This document shows, piece by piece, positions 1-9,182 of a stretch of 64,000 nucleotides of DNA. The stretch comes from an uncultured PS1 clade bacterium (GTDB taxonomy: Bacteria > Pseudomonadota > Alphaproteobacteria > RS24): positions 1 through 64,000 of the forward strand of contig CACNWB010000001.1 of NCBI GenBank assembly GCA_902624095.1, given 5' to 3'. The position numbers and the translations under genes are program-made. How positions within the stretch are numbered: position 1 is the stretch's first letter; every line of letters begins with the position of its first letter. A model generated the notes under the pieces. The model did no database searches. It was given only the letters and a program-made list of their open reading frames with translations, and was not told the DNA's origin.

Positions 1-32
1 TTGAGGCGCGCGAGGGCGTGCCGCTTCCCTGA
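1..32 (+). CDS. 3' end of an upstream coding sequence (partial)
   Basis: Reading from base 3, the first codons encode EAREGVPLP followed by a TGA at 30-32, 30 bases before the next start. This is probably the tail of the gene preceding the LLM oxidoreductase, but the fragment is too short to identify and could be chance. Confidence 0.3.
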   Translation, partial: EAREGVPLP

Positions 33-62
33 CACTGCCAGATTTGAACAGGACACTCTGAT

Positions 63-1148
63 ATGAGCCGACGCCCCAACGCCGAAATTAGCTGGTTCTC
101 CGCCCTGTGTGACGATGATTACCAGTTTCTGGGGTTAGAAGACCCTGCCTTGAAAGCCAGCTGGCCGCATTGCCGCAATATCGCCCTCGTTGCCGAGGCC
201 AATGGGTTTGACAATATATTGCTGCCGTCGGGTTATACGCTGGGTATGGACTCGATCGCATTTGCCAGCGGCATTGCGCCGCTTCTCGAAAAAATGCGCC
301 TGCTCGTGGCCGTGCGCTGTGGCGAAATGTGGGTCCCACAGCTCGCGCGCCAGCTAGCGACACTTGACACCATGTTGGGCGGGCGCCTAACGCTCAATAT
401 TATATCCTCCGACATGCCCGGACAAACTTTGGAAAGCACACCGCGCTATCAGCGCACATTGGAAACCATGCATTCATTACGCGCTTTGTTGAACGGGGAG
501 CCCGTATCGGTGGATGGAGAATTTATAAAACTCGACATTGAACCGCCCCGCATGTCAACGCAAAGCGGAAACTGTCCGCCATTTTACTTTGGGGGTTTGT
601 CACCGCAAGCGCGCGATACGGCGGCCCAAGCGGCCGATGTGTTTTTAATGTGGCCTGATACCGAGCCTGCTGTGCAGGCCATTCTGGACGATATGCGTCG
701 GCGCGCCGAGACTTATGACCGCCAGTTGAAATTCGGATATCGAGCGCATGTCATTGTGCGCGAGACGGAAGCAGAAGCCCGCGCCGCCGCCGACCGACTC
801 ATCAGCAAGCTCGACGATGCCACCGGTGCGGACATTCGCAACAAATCACTAGACAGCCAATCGGTTGGCGTGCGCCGTCAGGCCGAATTGCGCGATGTAG
901 CATCGGCCGGAGATGATGGCGATTTCGTGGAACCGAATTTATGGACCGGCGTTGGTCGCGCGCGGTCGGGATGCGGGGCAGCCATTGTCGGCGACCCAGA
1001 CCAGGTGCTTGCCAAGATCAACCGCTACCGGGATATGGGCATTGAGGCGTTTATTCTGTCCGGCTATCCCCACAAAGATGAATGCGATCTTTTCGCCCGC
1101 TATGTTCTGCCCGAAATCAATCATGGACCGCTTGCGCTGAACGGGTGA
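63..1148 (+). CDS. LLM-class flavin-dependent oxidoreductase (SsuD-like)
   Basis: A 361-residue protein of the bacterial luciferase-like monooxygenase superfamily. The N-terminal half has the family's barrel strands (IALVAEANGFDNILLPSG, LLVAVRCGEMWVPQLARQLA, LGGRLTLNIISSD). The C-terminal third has the usual segment after an insertion (GDPDQVLAKINRYRDMGIEAFILSGYPH), close to alkanesulfonate monooxygenase SsuD. Such enzymes use FMNH2 and O2. The substrate is not readable from sequence. It is followed after 32 bases by a biotin carrier and a carboxyltransferase, so a catabolic role linked to an acyl-CoA carboxylase is an inference. Family call is confident, substrate is not. Confidence 0.9.
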   Translation: MSRRPNAEISWFSALCDDDYQFLGLEDPALKASWPHCRNIALVAEANGFDNILLPSGYTLGMDSIAFASGIAPLLEKMRLLVAVRCGEMWVPQLARQLATLDTMLGGRLTLNIISSDMPGQTLESTPRYQRTLETMHSLRALLNGEPVSVDGEFIKLDIEPPRMSTQSGNCPPFYFGGLSPQARDTAAQAADVFLMWPDTEPAVQAILDDMRRRAETYDRQLKFGYRAHVIVRETEAEARAAADRLISKLDDATGADIRNKSLDSQSVGVRRQAELRDVASAGDDGDFVEPNLWTGVGRARSGCGAAIVGDPDQVLAKINRYRDMGIEAFILSGYPHKDECDLFARYVLPEINHGPLALNG

Positions 1149-1180
1149 TTGCGGCTAGGTTTTCGTTCAGGGGGCTCGCG

Positions 1181-1402
1181 ATGAAAGTTACAGTTACAAG
1201 CGAGATTGCCGGACAGGTTTGGAAAGTGGTCGCTAGTGTCGGCGACGCATTGGCCGAAGACGATGTCATTATCATTCTCGAGTCCATGAAAATGGAAATT
1301 CCGATTCTCGCCCCGCGCGCCGGCAAACTGGCCACGCTGCATGTGAGCGAAGAGGATATGATTTCCGAAGATCAGGCTGTCGCAGAATTGGAAGTTCCCT
1401 GA
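1181..1402 (+). CDS. Biotin carboxyl carrier protein (single biotinyl domain)
   Basis: A 73-residue stand-alone biotinyl/lipoyl domain. The biotinylation motif ESMKMEI is present with the acceptor Lys at about residue 37, and the mirrored hairpin half ends AVAELEVP. I chose the ATG at 1181 because it begins MKVTVTSEIAGQV, the normal first strand of the domain; an in-frame ATG at 1082 would overlap the upstream gene. It ends 8 bases before the carboxyltransferase, so it presumably carries carboxybiotin to that subunit. No biotin carboxylase gene is visible here; it may lie upstream of the window. Confidence 0.9.
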   Translation: MKVTVTSEIAGQVWKVVASVGDALAEDDVIIILESMKMEIPILAPRAGKLATLHVSEEDMISEDQAVAELEVP

Positions 1403-1410
1403 GGTCGGTC

Positions 1411-2979
1411 ATGAGCTGGGACGCAGATATTGACGAGATCAACCGCCGCCGCGAGCTTGCCAAGCAACAAGGCGGCAAAGACGCCGTTGCACGCCATCAC
1501 GAAAAGGGCAGGCTGACCATCCGCGAGCGGATCGACACATTGCTTGATGCGAACAGTTTCAACGAAGTGGGCGAAGGCGCTGGTGTGCCCGAATATGACG
1601 ACAACGGCCAGCTTACCGATTTTCAGCCGGCAAATTTCGTTCTGGGCTTCGGCGAAATTAACGGGCGCCCGGTCATTGTGGGTGGCGAAGACTTCACCCT
1701 CAAAGGCGGCTCACCCAACCCGGCGGGCTTGCGGAAAAGCGTTTATGCCGAACAACTCGCGCTACAGTTTAAAGTGCCGCTCATCCGCCTGCACGAAGGC
1801 GGTGGCGGATCTGTCGGTGGCACTGGACAGGAAAAAAAGCGCCGCTCCTTGGGTGAACCGGTATTTTCGACATCACGCTTTGTACCACTGGCAGAAACCC
1901 TAGGGCATGTGCCGGTTGCCACTGCCGCGCTGGGCCCTGTTGCCGGATTACCGGCCGCCCGCCTCGTTGCCTCGCATTTTTCCGTTATGACCGAAAATGC
2001 CGCCGTTTTGATAGCTGGCCCACAAGTCGTCAAGCGCGCTTTGGGACACGATTTGACCAAGGAAGAATTGGGCGGCCCGCAGGTTCATTTAAAAAGCGGC
2101 GCCATAGACAATCTGGCAAAAGACGAAGAAGACGCGCTGAGCCAGATCGCGCGGTTTCTGTCTTACCTGCCCAACAATGCATGGGCGCGGGCGCCACGAA
2201 TTACCTGCAATGACCCAGTAGACAGATGCGAAGACACGCTTGCCAATATTGTGCCGACCGACCGGCGGCAGCCGTTTCAAATGCGCAAAATCATCGCCCA
2301 TATCGTTGACCACACCGCCGATGCAAGCAGCTTTTTCGAGATTAGTCGCAAATTCGGCCCCAGCCTTATCACGGGTCTTGCGCGCCTCAACGGGCATTCT
2401 GTCGGGGTGATTGGAAATGACTGCATGTTTTATGCCGGTGCCATGACAGCCGCCGCCGCGCAAAAACTTCGCCGTTTTGTTGATTTTTGCAACAGCTTTC
2501 ATTTGCCGGTTCTGAGTTTTGTCGATGAGCCGGGTTTTATGATAGGCCTTGATAGTGAAGCGGCGGGCACCATTCGTCACGGCACCGCGGCAATTTCAGC
2601 CGTGTTGCAATCGCGTGTCCCCTGGGCCAGCGTTCAGGTGCAAAAAGCCTTCGGCGTCGCTGCACAAGCTCATTTCGGACCTGCCCCTTACGTGCTGAGC
2701 TGGCCCAGCGCCGCCAGCGGTGCCTTGCCGGTCGAAGGCGGGGTGGCCGTGGCTTTTGCGCGCGAGATTGCCGCCGCGCCCGACCCGGCGGCGCGGCAGC
2801 GAGAACTGGAAGATATGTTGGCGATTAGCCAGTCGCCTTTCCCGCGCGCCGAGGGATTGAGTGTTCATGAAATTATCGACCCGCGTGAAACCCGTCCAAA
2901 ACTGGTGGCATGGCTGGAACTTGCCCAAGCCGCCCAAACCGACCCGCCGAAGCCATTTATGACGACTATGCGACCCTGA
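1411..2979 (+). CDS. Acyl-CoA carboxylase carboxyltransferase subunit
   Basis: A 522-residue member of the carboxyltransferase family (propionyl- and methylcrotonyl-CoA carboxylase beta subunits). Full length is normal for the family. N- and C-terminal crotonase-like halves are both present. The first includes GGGGSVGGTGQ and a VATAALGPVAGLPAARL segment. The second includes FVDEPGFMIG and the substrate-pocket region around AAISAVLQSRVPWASVQVQKAFG. It transfers CO2 from the biotin carrier encoded just upstream to an acyl-CoA. The true acyl substrate is not determined. The gene probably belongs to one operon with the LLM oxidoreductase and biotin carrier. Confidence 0.92.
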   Translation: MSWDADIDEINRRRELAKQQGGKDAVARHHEKGRLTIRERIDTLLDANSFNEVGEGAGVPEYDDNGQLTDFQPANFVLGFGEINGRPVIVGGEDFTLKGGSPNPAGLRKSVYAEQLALQFKVPLIRLHEGGGGSVGGTGQEKKRRSLGEPVFSTSRFVPLAETLGHVPVATAALGPVAGLPAARLVASHFSVMTENAAVLIAGPQVVKRALGHDLTKEELGGPQVHLKSGAIDNLAKDEEDALSQIARFLSYLPNNAWARAPRITCNDPVDRCEDTLANIVPTDRRQPFQMRKIIAHIVDHTADASSFFEISRKFGPSLITGLARLNGHSVGVIGNDCMFYAGAMTAAAAQKLRRFVDFCNSFHLPVLSFVDEPGFMIGLDSEAAGTIRHGTAAISAVLQSRVPWASVQVQKAFGVAAQAHFGPAPYVLSWPSAASGALPVEGGVAVAFAREIAAAPDPAARQRELEDMLAISQSPFPRAEGLSVHEIIDPRETRPKLVAWLELAQAAQTDPPKPFMTTMRP

Positions 2980-3023
2980 ACCCTCTGAATTCTAATAAGG
3001 CAAACTCAAAAAGGATATTTCCA

Positions 3024-4142
3024 ATGACAACAGGTAAACAGGTTTTTTCAACAATCACCAGCGCCGGCCAGCTTGAACTGAGCATTGCCGATGTCGAGAT
3101 ACCGACCCCCGGCCCTGATGATGTTGTCGTCCGCATTGAAGCCGCCCCCATCAACCCATCAGATATGGGCCCACTGTTCGGTCCAGCGACTATTGCTGAA
3201 GCCAACTTGCAAGACGCCAAGCTGATTGCGCCAGTACCTGAAAACCGATTGGGCATGGTGGCTTCACGCTTAGATCAGACATTGCCGGTGGGTAATGAAT
3301 GTGCGGGCACAGTTATTTCCACTGGAGAGAGCGACTCCGCCAAGGCTCTCGACGGCAAGCTTGTATCTATCATGCCCGGCGCTTCTTTCGCGCAATATGC
3401 ATGCGTGCCAGCCGCAACCTGCCTCCTTCACAATGATAAAACTACACCTCAGCGAGCGGCTTCATCTTTCGTCAACCCGCTTACAGCCTTATGTTTTCTC
3501 GAAACAATGCGGATGGAAAACCACACTGGATTACTACACACGGCGGCGGCTTCTAATTTGGGGCAGATGCTGGTCCGCCTATGCGCTGCCGAAAATGTGC
3601 CACTCGTCAACATTGTGCGATCGGAAGAACAGGCAGCAACCTTGCGCGCACTTGACGCCAAGCATATTTGCAATTCAGCCGATGCTGACTTCATCGACAA
3701 GCTAACAGAAACATTGATCGAGACCGGCATTACTCTGGGCTTTGATGCCATTGGCGGCGGCAAAATGGCCTCCGACATTCTCACAGCAATGGAACGCGCA
3801 GCTAGCCGCAATGCCAGCGGTTTGAACACCTATGGATCGTCTGAACATAAGCAGGTCTATCTCTATGGTAGCCTTGATTTCTCGCCGACGACGCTGAACC
3901 GCGCTTATGGCATGACATGGTCGATTGGCGGTTGGCTGATGCCCATACAGCTGGCACGCATTGGCCGCGAACGCACCGCCGAACTGCGCCAGCGCGTATC
4001 AGATGAGATTAACAGTATTTTCGCAAGCGACTACACGGCAGAGTTGTCTCTGAATGAGATGATCACGCCAGATGCTATCGCACGTTATCTGCCAAAAAGA
4101 ACTGGAGAAAAATATTTGGTTACTCCGCAGAAGGATCTTTGA
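3024..4142 (+). CDS. MDR-family (quinone oxidoreductase-like) dehydrogenase
   Basis: A 372-residue medium-chain dehydrogenase/reductase. The N-terminal GroES-like domain has VVVRIEAAPINPSDMG and LPVGNECAGTVISTG, and a Rossmann segment starts near LLHTAAASNLGQMLVRL. The zinc ligands of classical alcohol dehydrogenases are not evident, so it is probably of the zinc-independent NADPH:quinone or enoyl reductase branch. The start at 3024 is preferred over in-frame ATG 2910 because the latter overlaps the carboxyltransferase and the extra 38 residues are not family-like. Substrate unknown. Confidence 0.87.
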   Translation: MTTGKQVFSTITSAGQLELSIADVEIPTPGPDDVVVRIEAAPINPSDMGPLFGPATIAEANLQDAKLIAPVPENRLGMVASRLDQTLPVGNECAGTVISTGESDSAKALDGKLVSIMPGASFAQYACVPAATCLLHNDKTTPQRAASSFVNPLTALCFLETMRMENHTGLLHTAAASNLGQMLVRLCAAENVPLVNIVRSEEQAATLRALDAKHICNSADADFIDKLTETLIETGITLGFDAIGGGKMASDILTAMERAASRNASGLNTYGSSEHKQVYLYGSLDFSPTTLNRAYGMTWSIGGWLMPIQLARIGRERTAELRQRVSDEINSIFASDYTAELSLNEMITPDAIARYLPKRTGEKYLVTPQKDL

Positions 4143-4434
4143 CATAAACTATCTACAAAAAAGTAAAATTGCGCTGATAACTGCGGTTTGTTCCGCCTTG
4201 AGCCTTCCGATTGCCCCATCAGCACACGCAATGTTTGATGGTGCCGCCATTGTCTTGCCAACAGATGCGTTGGCCACTGGCAACCTTCTGAATGGAGTTG
4301 GATTTTCTGCTCTGCGAGCCGAGGATAAAAAACGTCTGAAAAGGCTGCGGGAGCGCTATCTCGAATTAAATCCGCGCAATGTTCCCGATATCAAGATTTA
4401 TGACATGGATACACCATTGCCCGGCGCAGACTAA
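4072..4434 (+). CDS. Small secreted protein, unknown function
   Basis: A 120-codon frame. Residues about 30-53 (KSKIALITAVCSALSLPIAPSAHA) are a convincing signal peptide with an AHA cleavage site. The mature part is about 67 residues, with a basic stretch (EDKKRLKRLRERY) and a proline-rich end. The only in-frame ATG, at 4072, lies inside the MDR gene and gives an overly long leader, so translation may begin later at a non-ATG codon. I do not recognise the family. It follows the MDR gene on the same strand and may be coupled to it. Confidence 0.5.
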   Translation: MLSHVICQKELEKNIWLLRRRIFDINYLQKSKIALITAVCSALSLPIAPSAHAMFDGAAIVLPTDALATGNLLNGVGFSALRAEDKKRLKRLRERYLELNPRNVPDIKIYDMDTPLPGAD

Positions 4435-4645
4435 TCAAAATGAAATATAAAAAAGTAGTTTGTAGGTAGTCGGAAAAGTTTTTTTTTGAACACGCGACGG
4501 CATTCAACCTATGTTCGTCAATAAATCCCTTATCTGAGTTTCACCAACAAATTACAGAAGCCCCTTTGTGATACGGCCAAACCTCGGAGGACCAGACGCC
4601 GCACTTTCTTTCTAGTGCTAAATTGGTAATCTCTCTACTCAACAG
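4435..4645. other. Intergenic region, no gene seen
   Basis: About 210 bases with a T-run near 4480-4488 and no convincing hairpin or protein-like frame. It presumably carries the promoter of the lactone-oxidase-type gene. A Shine-Dalgarno-like AGGTGGA lies at 4644-4650, directly before that gene. Confidence 0.4.
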
Positions 4646-5947
4646 GTGGAAGACGTTTTGCATACAAACTCTCATTGGCAGAATTGGTCCGGATCGATTG
4701 CACCGGCCAAGGCGCGGTTGGAAAACCCGCGCGATCTAGACGCATTGGCAAAACTTATCCGCGACGCGACGGGGCCTGTCCGTCCGGTTGGATCGGGGCA
4801 TAGCTGGCCGCATCTTGTTCCCAACGACCATCTGATTGTGCAACTCGACCATTTCAATCAAATCGGCAAGGTCGACACCGCCACCAAGCGGGCATGGATT
4901 GGCGCAGGTGCGTGCCTGCATGATGCCTCGCCGCAACTGGCCGAACAGGGATATGCGTTTCGCAATCTGGGCGATATTGACGTGCAAACGCTTGCCGGTG
5001 CCACCAGCACGGGCACCCATGGCACGGGCCAAAGTCTACAGGCATTGCACGCAGAAATTACCGGCCTGCGGTTGGTGACGGGCACGGGCGAGCAATTAGA
5101 AATCAGCCTCCACCGGAACAGCGACCGGCTGGATGGCGCGCGTGTGGCACTGGGTGCGCTTGGTGTGCTGACGGAGATTGAGGTTCAACTCGTCGAGAGG
5201 CACAAATTACGCCGCCGCATGTGGGCCGAAAAACACGACACATTGCTTGCGTGCGCAGAGAGCCTGTGGGCGGAGAACCGTAATTTCGAATTTTTCTATA
5301 TTCCGTTCTCGGGTTTTTCCTTCGGCCTGACGCATAATATCGTCGAAGCCGAGGATACTCCGCGCGCACCGGATTCCAGTGATACGGAAGTCATGCAGCT
5401 TAAAGCCTTGCGAGACTGGCTAGGCTGGATGCCGGCTTTGCGGAAATTTCTGCTATCGCGCGCCATTTCCGGCAGTCGGATTGTTGAGAATGTGGTGGGT
5501 GAAAGCTGGCAACTTCTGTCCAGCCAACGCAATGTGCTGTTCAACGAAATGGAATATCACCTGCCGGTTAATACCGGGCTCGATGCGATGGAGGAAGTAC
5601 GCCGCTATATTGAGCGCCACCGCCGCGACATATTTTTTCCGTTTGAAGCGCGCCGTACCAAAGCCGACACGGGCTGGCTGTCGCCGTTTCAGGGCGAAGA
5701 CCGCATTTCAATTGCGGTGCATTGCTATCACAAAGACGCGTATGAGTTTCTATTTTCCCATGTTGAGCCGATTTTCCGCAAAGCCGGTGGGCGACCGCAT
5801 TGGGGTAAACTCAACAGCTTGACGCATGATGGGGCTTGCGCGCTTTATCCAGATTTTGAAAATTTCAAAGCCTTGCGTCATGAGCTTGACCCTCACGGGC
5901 GCATGCTGAACTCCTATTTGGCGGATCTTTTCGAGGTTCAGCGATGA
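4646..5947 (+). CDS. FAD-linked oxidase, D-arabinono-1,4-lactone oxidase family
   Basis: A protein of up to 433 residues of the vanillyl-alcohol-oxidase/ALO flavoprotein family. The N-terminal FAD domain contains VGSGHSW, whose His is the typical covalent flavin site, and GATSTGTHGTG. The C-terminal domain has the family motif PHWGK near residue 395. These enzymes oxidise sugar lactones or alditols with O2 or another acceptor. Start: GTG 4646, or more likely TTG 4658, which has AGGTGGA at a better distance. The gene overlaps the next by ATGA. Substrate unknown. Confidence 0.87.
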   Translation: MEDVLHTNSHWQNWSGSIAPAKARLENPRDLDALAKLIRDATGPVRPVGSGHSWPHLVPNDHLIVQLDHFNQIGKVDTATKRAWIGAGACLHDASPQLAEQGYAFRNLGDIDVQTLAGATSTGTHGTGQSLQALHAEITGLRLVTGTGEQLEISLHRNSDRLDGARVALGALGVLTEIEVQLVERHKLRRRMWAEKHDTLLACAESLWAENRNFEFFYIPFSGFSFGLTHNIVEAEDTPRAPDSSDTEVMQLKALRDWLGWMPALRKFLLSRAISGSRIVENVVGESWQLLSSQRNVLFNEMEYHLPVNTGLDAMEEVRRYIERHRRDIFFPFEARRTKADTGWLSPFQGEDRISIAVHCYHKDAYEFLFSHVEPIFRKAGGRPHWGKLNSLTHDGACALYPDFENFKALRHELDPHGRMLNSYLADLFEVQR

Positions 5948-6762
5948 ACGCGGTCAATGCGGAATATTTTGTCAAACTGCAAAAGGCGCTGAAACGGGTC
6001 GGACTTGCCGAGCCGGTACTGGTGGTTGACCGACAGCGTCTTGATGCCAATATTCGGCAATTGAAAACCATGCTGCCTGCCAATATGGGGTTTCGCATTG
6101 TCGCAAAATCATTACCCTGCGGCCCACTACTCACGCATATCGCAACCCGCGCCGAAACCGCCAGGCTGATGAGCTTCAATGTGGCCATGGCACTGCAATT
6201 ACTAGACTTAATGCCAAAGGCCGACCAGCTTATGGGCAAGCCTTTGCCAGTTGCGGCTGTAAGTGGCCTGTTCGACACATTGCCCAAGCGCAAGCAGGCT
6301 GCGGCCGCGCGCCAAATTCAATTTCTGGTCGATACCCCACAACGCGTCATGGAAATGCGAAAGCTGGCGCGTCGGCAAAAACTCCCCTTGCGCGTTAATC
6401 TGGAAATTGATGTCGGTCTGCACCGCGGTGGCATGGAGCCTGGTGCCGCGCTCGGCAAAGTGCTAGACGCGCTGGTCACCACACCCGATCTCAAACTGAC
6501 AGGTCTTATGGGATATGAACCGCATTTGAGCAAAATTCCCAAACTAAAGGGCTGGCGAAATCGCGCGCGCAAAGGTGCCGCGGCGGTTTATAGGGCGGCG
6601 CGGGCGCAACTGGCCGCGCGCTACACACCGGCGGACATCGCCAATATGACCTTTAATATGGCCGGCAGGGTGGGCCAACACAAAAGCCAGCGCAAGCCCT
6701 GCGCGGTCGGTGTTTTCGCGCGCCGCCAGCCGGTCGCAGGTTTCATAAAAAGCGGGCGGTAA
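5944..6762 (+). pseudogene. 3'-truncated alanine racemase-fold PLP protein
   Basis: The N-terminal ~238 residues match the fold-III PLP barrel of D-threonine aldolase/D-serine dehydratase-like proteins. LVVDRQRLDANI and RIVAKSLPC (PLP Lys about residue 55) are present, then NLEIDVGLHRGG and LTGLMGYEPH. After NMTFN the expected glycine-rich barrel strand and the C-terminal domain, over 100 residues, are missing. The last 30-odd residues are instead the antisense of the convergent aldo/keto reductase gene. It is translationally coupled to the FAD-linked oxidase. Whether the truncated protein folds is doubtful. The break lies near 6655-6660. Confidence 0.78.
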
Positions 6763-7452
6763 ATCGGTGCTGGTCATCAGCGCACCGCCCCCCAGTGGCG
6801 ACCATGCCAGCGGCACCAAGCCAGTTTCCATGCACAAATCCAGATTGCCATCGCGCAGCATAGCAAGATTTGCCAGCGAATATTCGCATTGCAGTGCAAC
6901 CAGCGGCGCTTTTAAATGGGCTGCCAGCGCACGCACTTGCGCGGGTGTGTAATTCGAGACGCCGACGGCGCTTATTTTACCGGCGCCTACAAGACTATCC
7001 AGTGCGGCGGCGGTTTCGGCGGGGTGTGTAAGCATGTCGGGCCGGTGGATCTGATAGAGGTCGATATGTTCGGTGTTGAGACGCGCAAGCGAGGCATCGC
7101 AGGCGGAAGACAGATACGTGCTGTTTGCGACATAAGGAACGCCCGGAAAAATGCCACCCTTGGTTGCCAGTACCATGCGATTGCGCAATTCCGGCGCGCG
7201 TTCCAAAACCTGCCCCAGCAGGGTTTCGGCCTCGCCAAAAGCTTTGCCACCCCAGTCCAGCCCATAAACATCGGCATTGTCGACCAGTGTCAGACCAATA
7301 TCGAGAGCATGGGCGATGCGGTCGGTCGCGGTTCCGACATCCGTATTAACAAAGCGCCAGCAACCAAACCCAAGCGGGCCGACCTCAAAAGGCCCGATCT
7401 TGCGTTGGTCACCATTGACCAGATTTTCGTTCCCGCCTGTTTGTTTGCCCAT
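6544..7452 (-). pseudogene. 3'-truncated aldo/keto reductase
   Basis: Residues 1-261 are a good aldo/keto reductase: PLGFGCWRF, then LVDNADVYG with catalytic Asp and Tyr, ATKGG with catalytic Lys, YQIHRPD with catalytic His, and VGVSNY. After LALAFVLAHPA the reading frame enters the antisense of the convergent PLP-barrel gene, giving a basic Arg/His-rich tail of about 40 residues. The C-terminal cofactor-binding part of the family is absent. The start abuts the stop of the Gfo/Idh/MocA gene upstream. Activity is unlikely without the missing end. Confidence 0.75.
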
Positions 7453-8517
7453 TTATAGCCCCACTTCCTGCATCGAGACGATGCGGGCCTCAGCCGCCGC
7501 CATTTGCGCGGCCACGCCCATGGCAACCGCGCGGTGCCCGTCTTCAGCTGATACAATAACATCGGCCTCGCCCCGCACGGCCTTCAAAAATGCTTGGTTT
7601 TGAAAATATGTGGCACCCGAATGATAACCTGCATCAAGAATTTCCTTCTCGACATGCACGGTGTCAATTTGCATTTGCCAGTCGATGCGTGCGCCGCTTG
7701 CCACGATATTTTGCGGCAAAAGACACTCGACTTTTCCAGTTTCGCCAATAGCGCATAATTCTTCATTATGGCGTGAGGCTTCGGCGAACATACACAAATC
7801 AAGAAGCGCGCGCGCGCCATTTTCAAAATCGAAAATCACATAGGCGTTGTCGAGAATGTCCGGCACGTCGCCATTATAGTTTTCGTCGAGATGGTTCACA
7901 TCGCGTCCCGCCGAAGCCATCACGTGCACAGGCTCGCTGCCGATAATGCGCCGCATCAAATCGAAAAAATGACAGCACTTTTCCACCAGTGTGCCGCCGG
8001 TGTTTCGATTGAAACGGTTCCAATCGTCGACTTTTTGCAAAAACGGAAACCGGTGCTCGCGGATTGATAACATGTGCAGCCGACCAATCTCACCGGCATC
8101 CACGCGCGCAATCATGTCAGCCAAAGCTGGTTTGAAACGATATTCCATGCCGACCTGAAATATTTGTTTGCCCTCCGCGATACGGCTTAAAATTTCACGC
8201 GTATCGTCCAGCTTAGTGCACAGAGGCTTCTCGCACAAAATCGGCTTGCCAGTTTCCAGCGCCGAACGCAAAACATCTATATGGTGGAAATTCGGTGTGG
8301 CGACAACAAAAGCGTCGAGGCTTGGGTCGTCGAGCAATTTTTCGAAATCACTCACAGCCTGGACTTTGTGCGGGCACATGGCAACAGCTTTGTCACGCAT
8401 GCCGGCATGGGTGTCGGCAATGGCCCCCACGTACACGCCGTCTAGCAGGTTGAAATTTTGGATGTGTTCCTGGCCCATCATACCCGCGCCGATGAGCCCT
8501 ATAGATATTTCGCTCAT
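7453..8517 (-). CDS. Gfo/Idh/MocA-family oxidoreductase
   Basis: About 354 residues. N-terminal Rossmann fold ISIGLIGAGMMG, the family signature CEKPLCTK near residue 95, and a C-terminal alpha/beta domain with GGTLVEKCCHFFDLMR. These enzymes oxidise or reduce sugars and inositols with NAD(P). GTG at 8526 (overlapping the fatty-acid hydroxylase gene by 4 bases) and ATG at 8517 are both possible; the ATG matches family N-termini. It lies between the hydroxylase and the aldo/keto reductase with no gaps, so it is one transcription unit. Substrate unknown. Confidence 0.88.
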   Translation of the reverse strand: MSEISIGLIGAGMMGQEHIQNFNLLDGVYVGAIADTHAGMRDKAVAMCPHKVQAVSDFEKLLDDPSLDAFVVATPNFHHIDVLRSALETGKPILCEKPLCTKLDDTREILSRIAEGKQIFQVGMEYRFKPALADMIARVDAGEIGRLHMLSIREHRFPFLQKVDDWNRFNRNTGGTLVEKCCHFFDLMRRIIGSEPVHVMASAGRDVNHLDENYNGDVPDILDNAYVIFDFENGARALLDLCMFAEASRHNEELCAIGETGKVECLLPQNIVASGARIDWQMQIDTVHVEKEILDAGYHSGATYFQNQAFLKAVRGEADVIVSAEDGHRAVAMGVAAQMAAAEARIVSMQEVGL

Positions 8518-8522
8518 ATGCG

Positions 8523-9161
8523 TCACATGCCCGAATTGCGGTTTTGGGGATTGAAATTATCGAGGTGGCGAGCAGTTGTGCTTTTAGGAATTTCGTCAAG
8601 GTGTTTCCACGTGCCCAATATCATGTCGCCTAATGCATTGGTAATGCCCCAATTGTAGTTTTCATTGTGAAAATGATGGCGCATATGTGCGTCGCGCAAG
8701 GCCACGCCCATGCGCGTTTGCGGTCGGTAAGCTGGCGTGTGATGGGCAAGATGAACCCACTCGTAAAATAGATAATAGGCAATGGAACCTGCCAGCGGCA
8801 CCAGTGCCACGGTAATGCTCCAGCATACCAGCGCATAAAACAGATAGAGTTGTACCATCATGATTAAAATGGCGCTGGCCGGAGCAAACTGAAGCGCGCG
8901 GTTGGCCGGGTCGAGATGATGTCCGTGGTGCAGGCGGATTTGATAGTCACGCCAGCGCCCGGGCATGGGCGATAGGGCGCCATGCAGCACAAATTTGTGC
9001 GTGATCCACTCGTAAAAAGGGGCCGATACAACAACTAAAACAAGCCACGGCCAGTGTCCCCAGACAGCCAATTTCGAAATGGCCGCCAAGCTTGTAAAAA
9101 GTGCAAGGAATAAAAACTGTACACTTGTGTGGGTTATATAATCTTTGAAAATCACTTTCAT
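8523..9161 (-). CDS. Fatty-acid hydroxylase / sterol desaturase family membrane protein
   Basis: A 212-residue membrane-bound di-iron protein. Histidine clusters HKFVLH, HHGHH, HLAHH and HMRHHFH appear in the order expected for the fatty-acid hydroxylase superfamily, with hydrophobic segments at residues ~15-50 and ~95-130. It probably hydroxylates or desaturates a lipid at the inner membrane. It starts 21 bases after lptD and overlaps the next gene. Co-transcription with lptD suggests, but does not show, a role in envelope lipid modification. Confidence 0.88.
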   Translation of the reverse strand: MKVIFKDYITHTSVQFLFLALFTSLAAISKLAVWGHWPWLVLVVVSAPFYEWITHKFVLHGALSPMPGRWRDYQIRLHHGHHLDPANRALQFAPASAILIMMVQLYLFYALVCWSITVALVPLAGSIAYYLFYEWVHLAHHTPAYRPQTRMGVALRDAHMRHHFHNENYNWGITNALGDMILGTWKHLDEIPKSTTARHLDNFNPQNRNSGM

Positions 9162-9182
9162 CCCGGCATCTCCGTCATGAAG

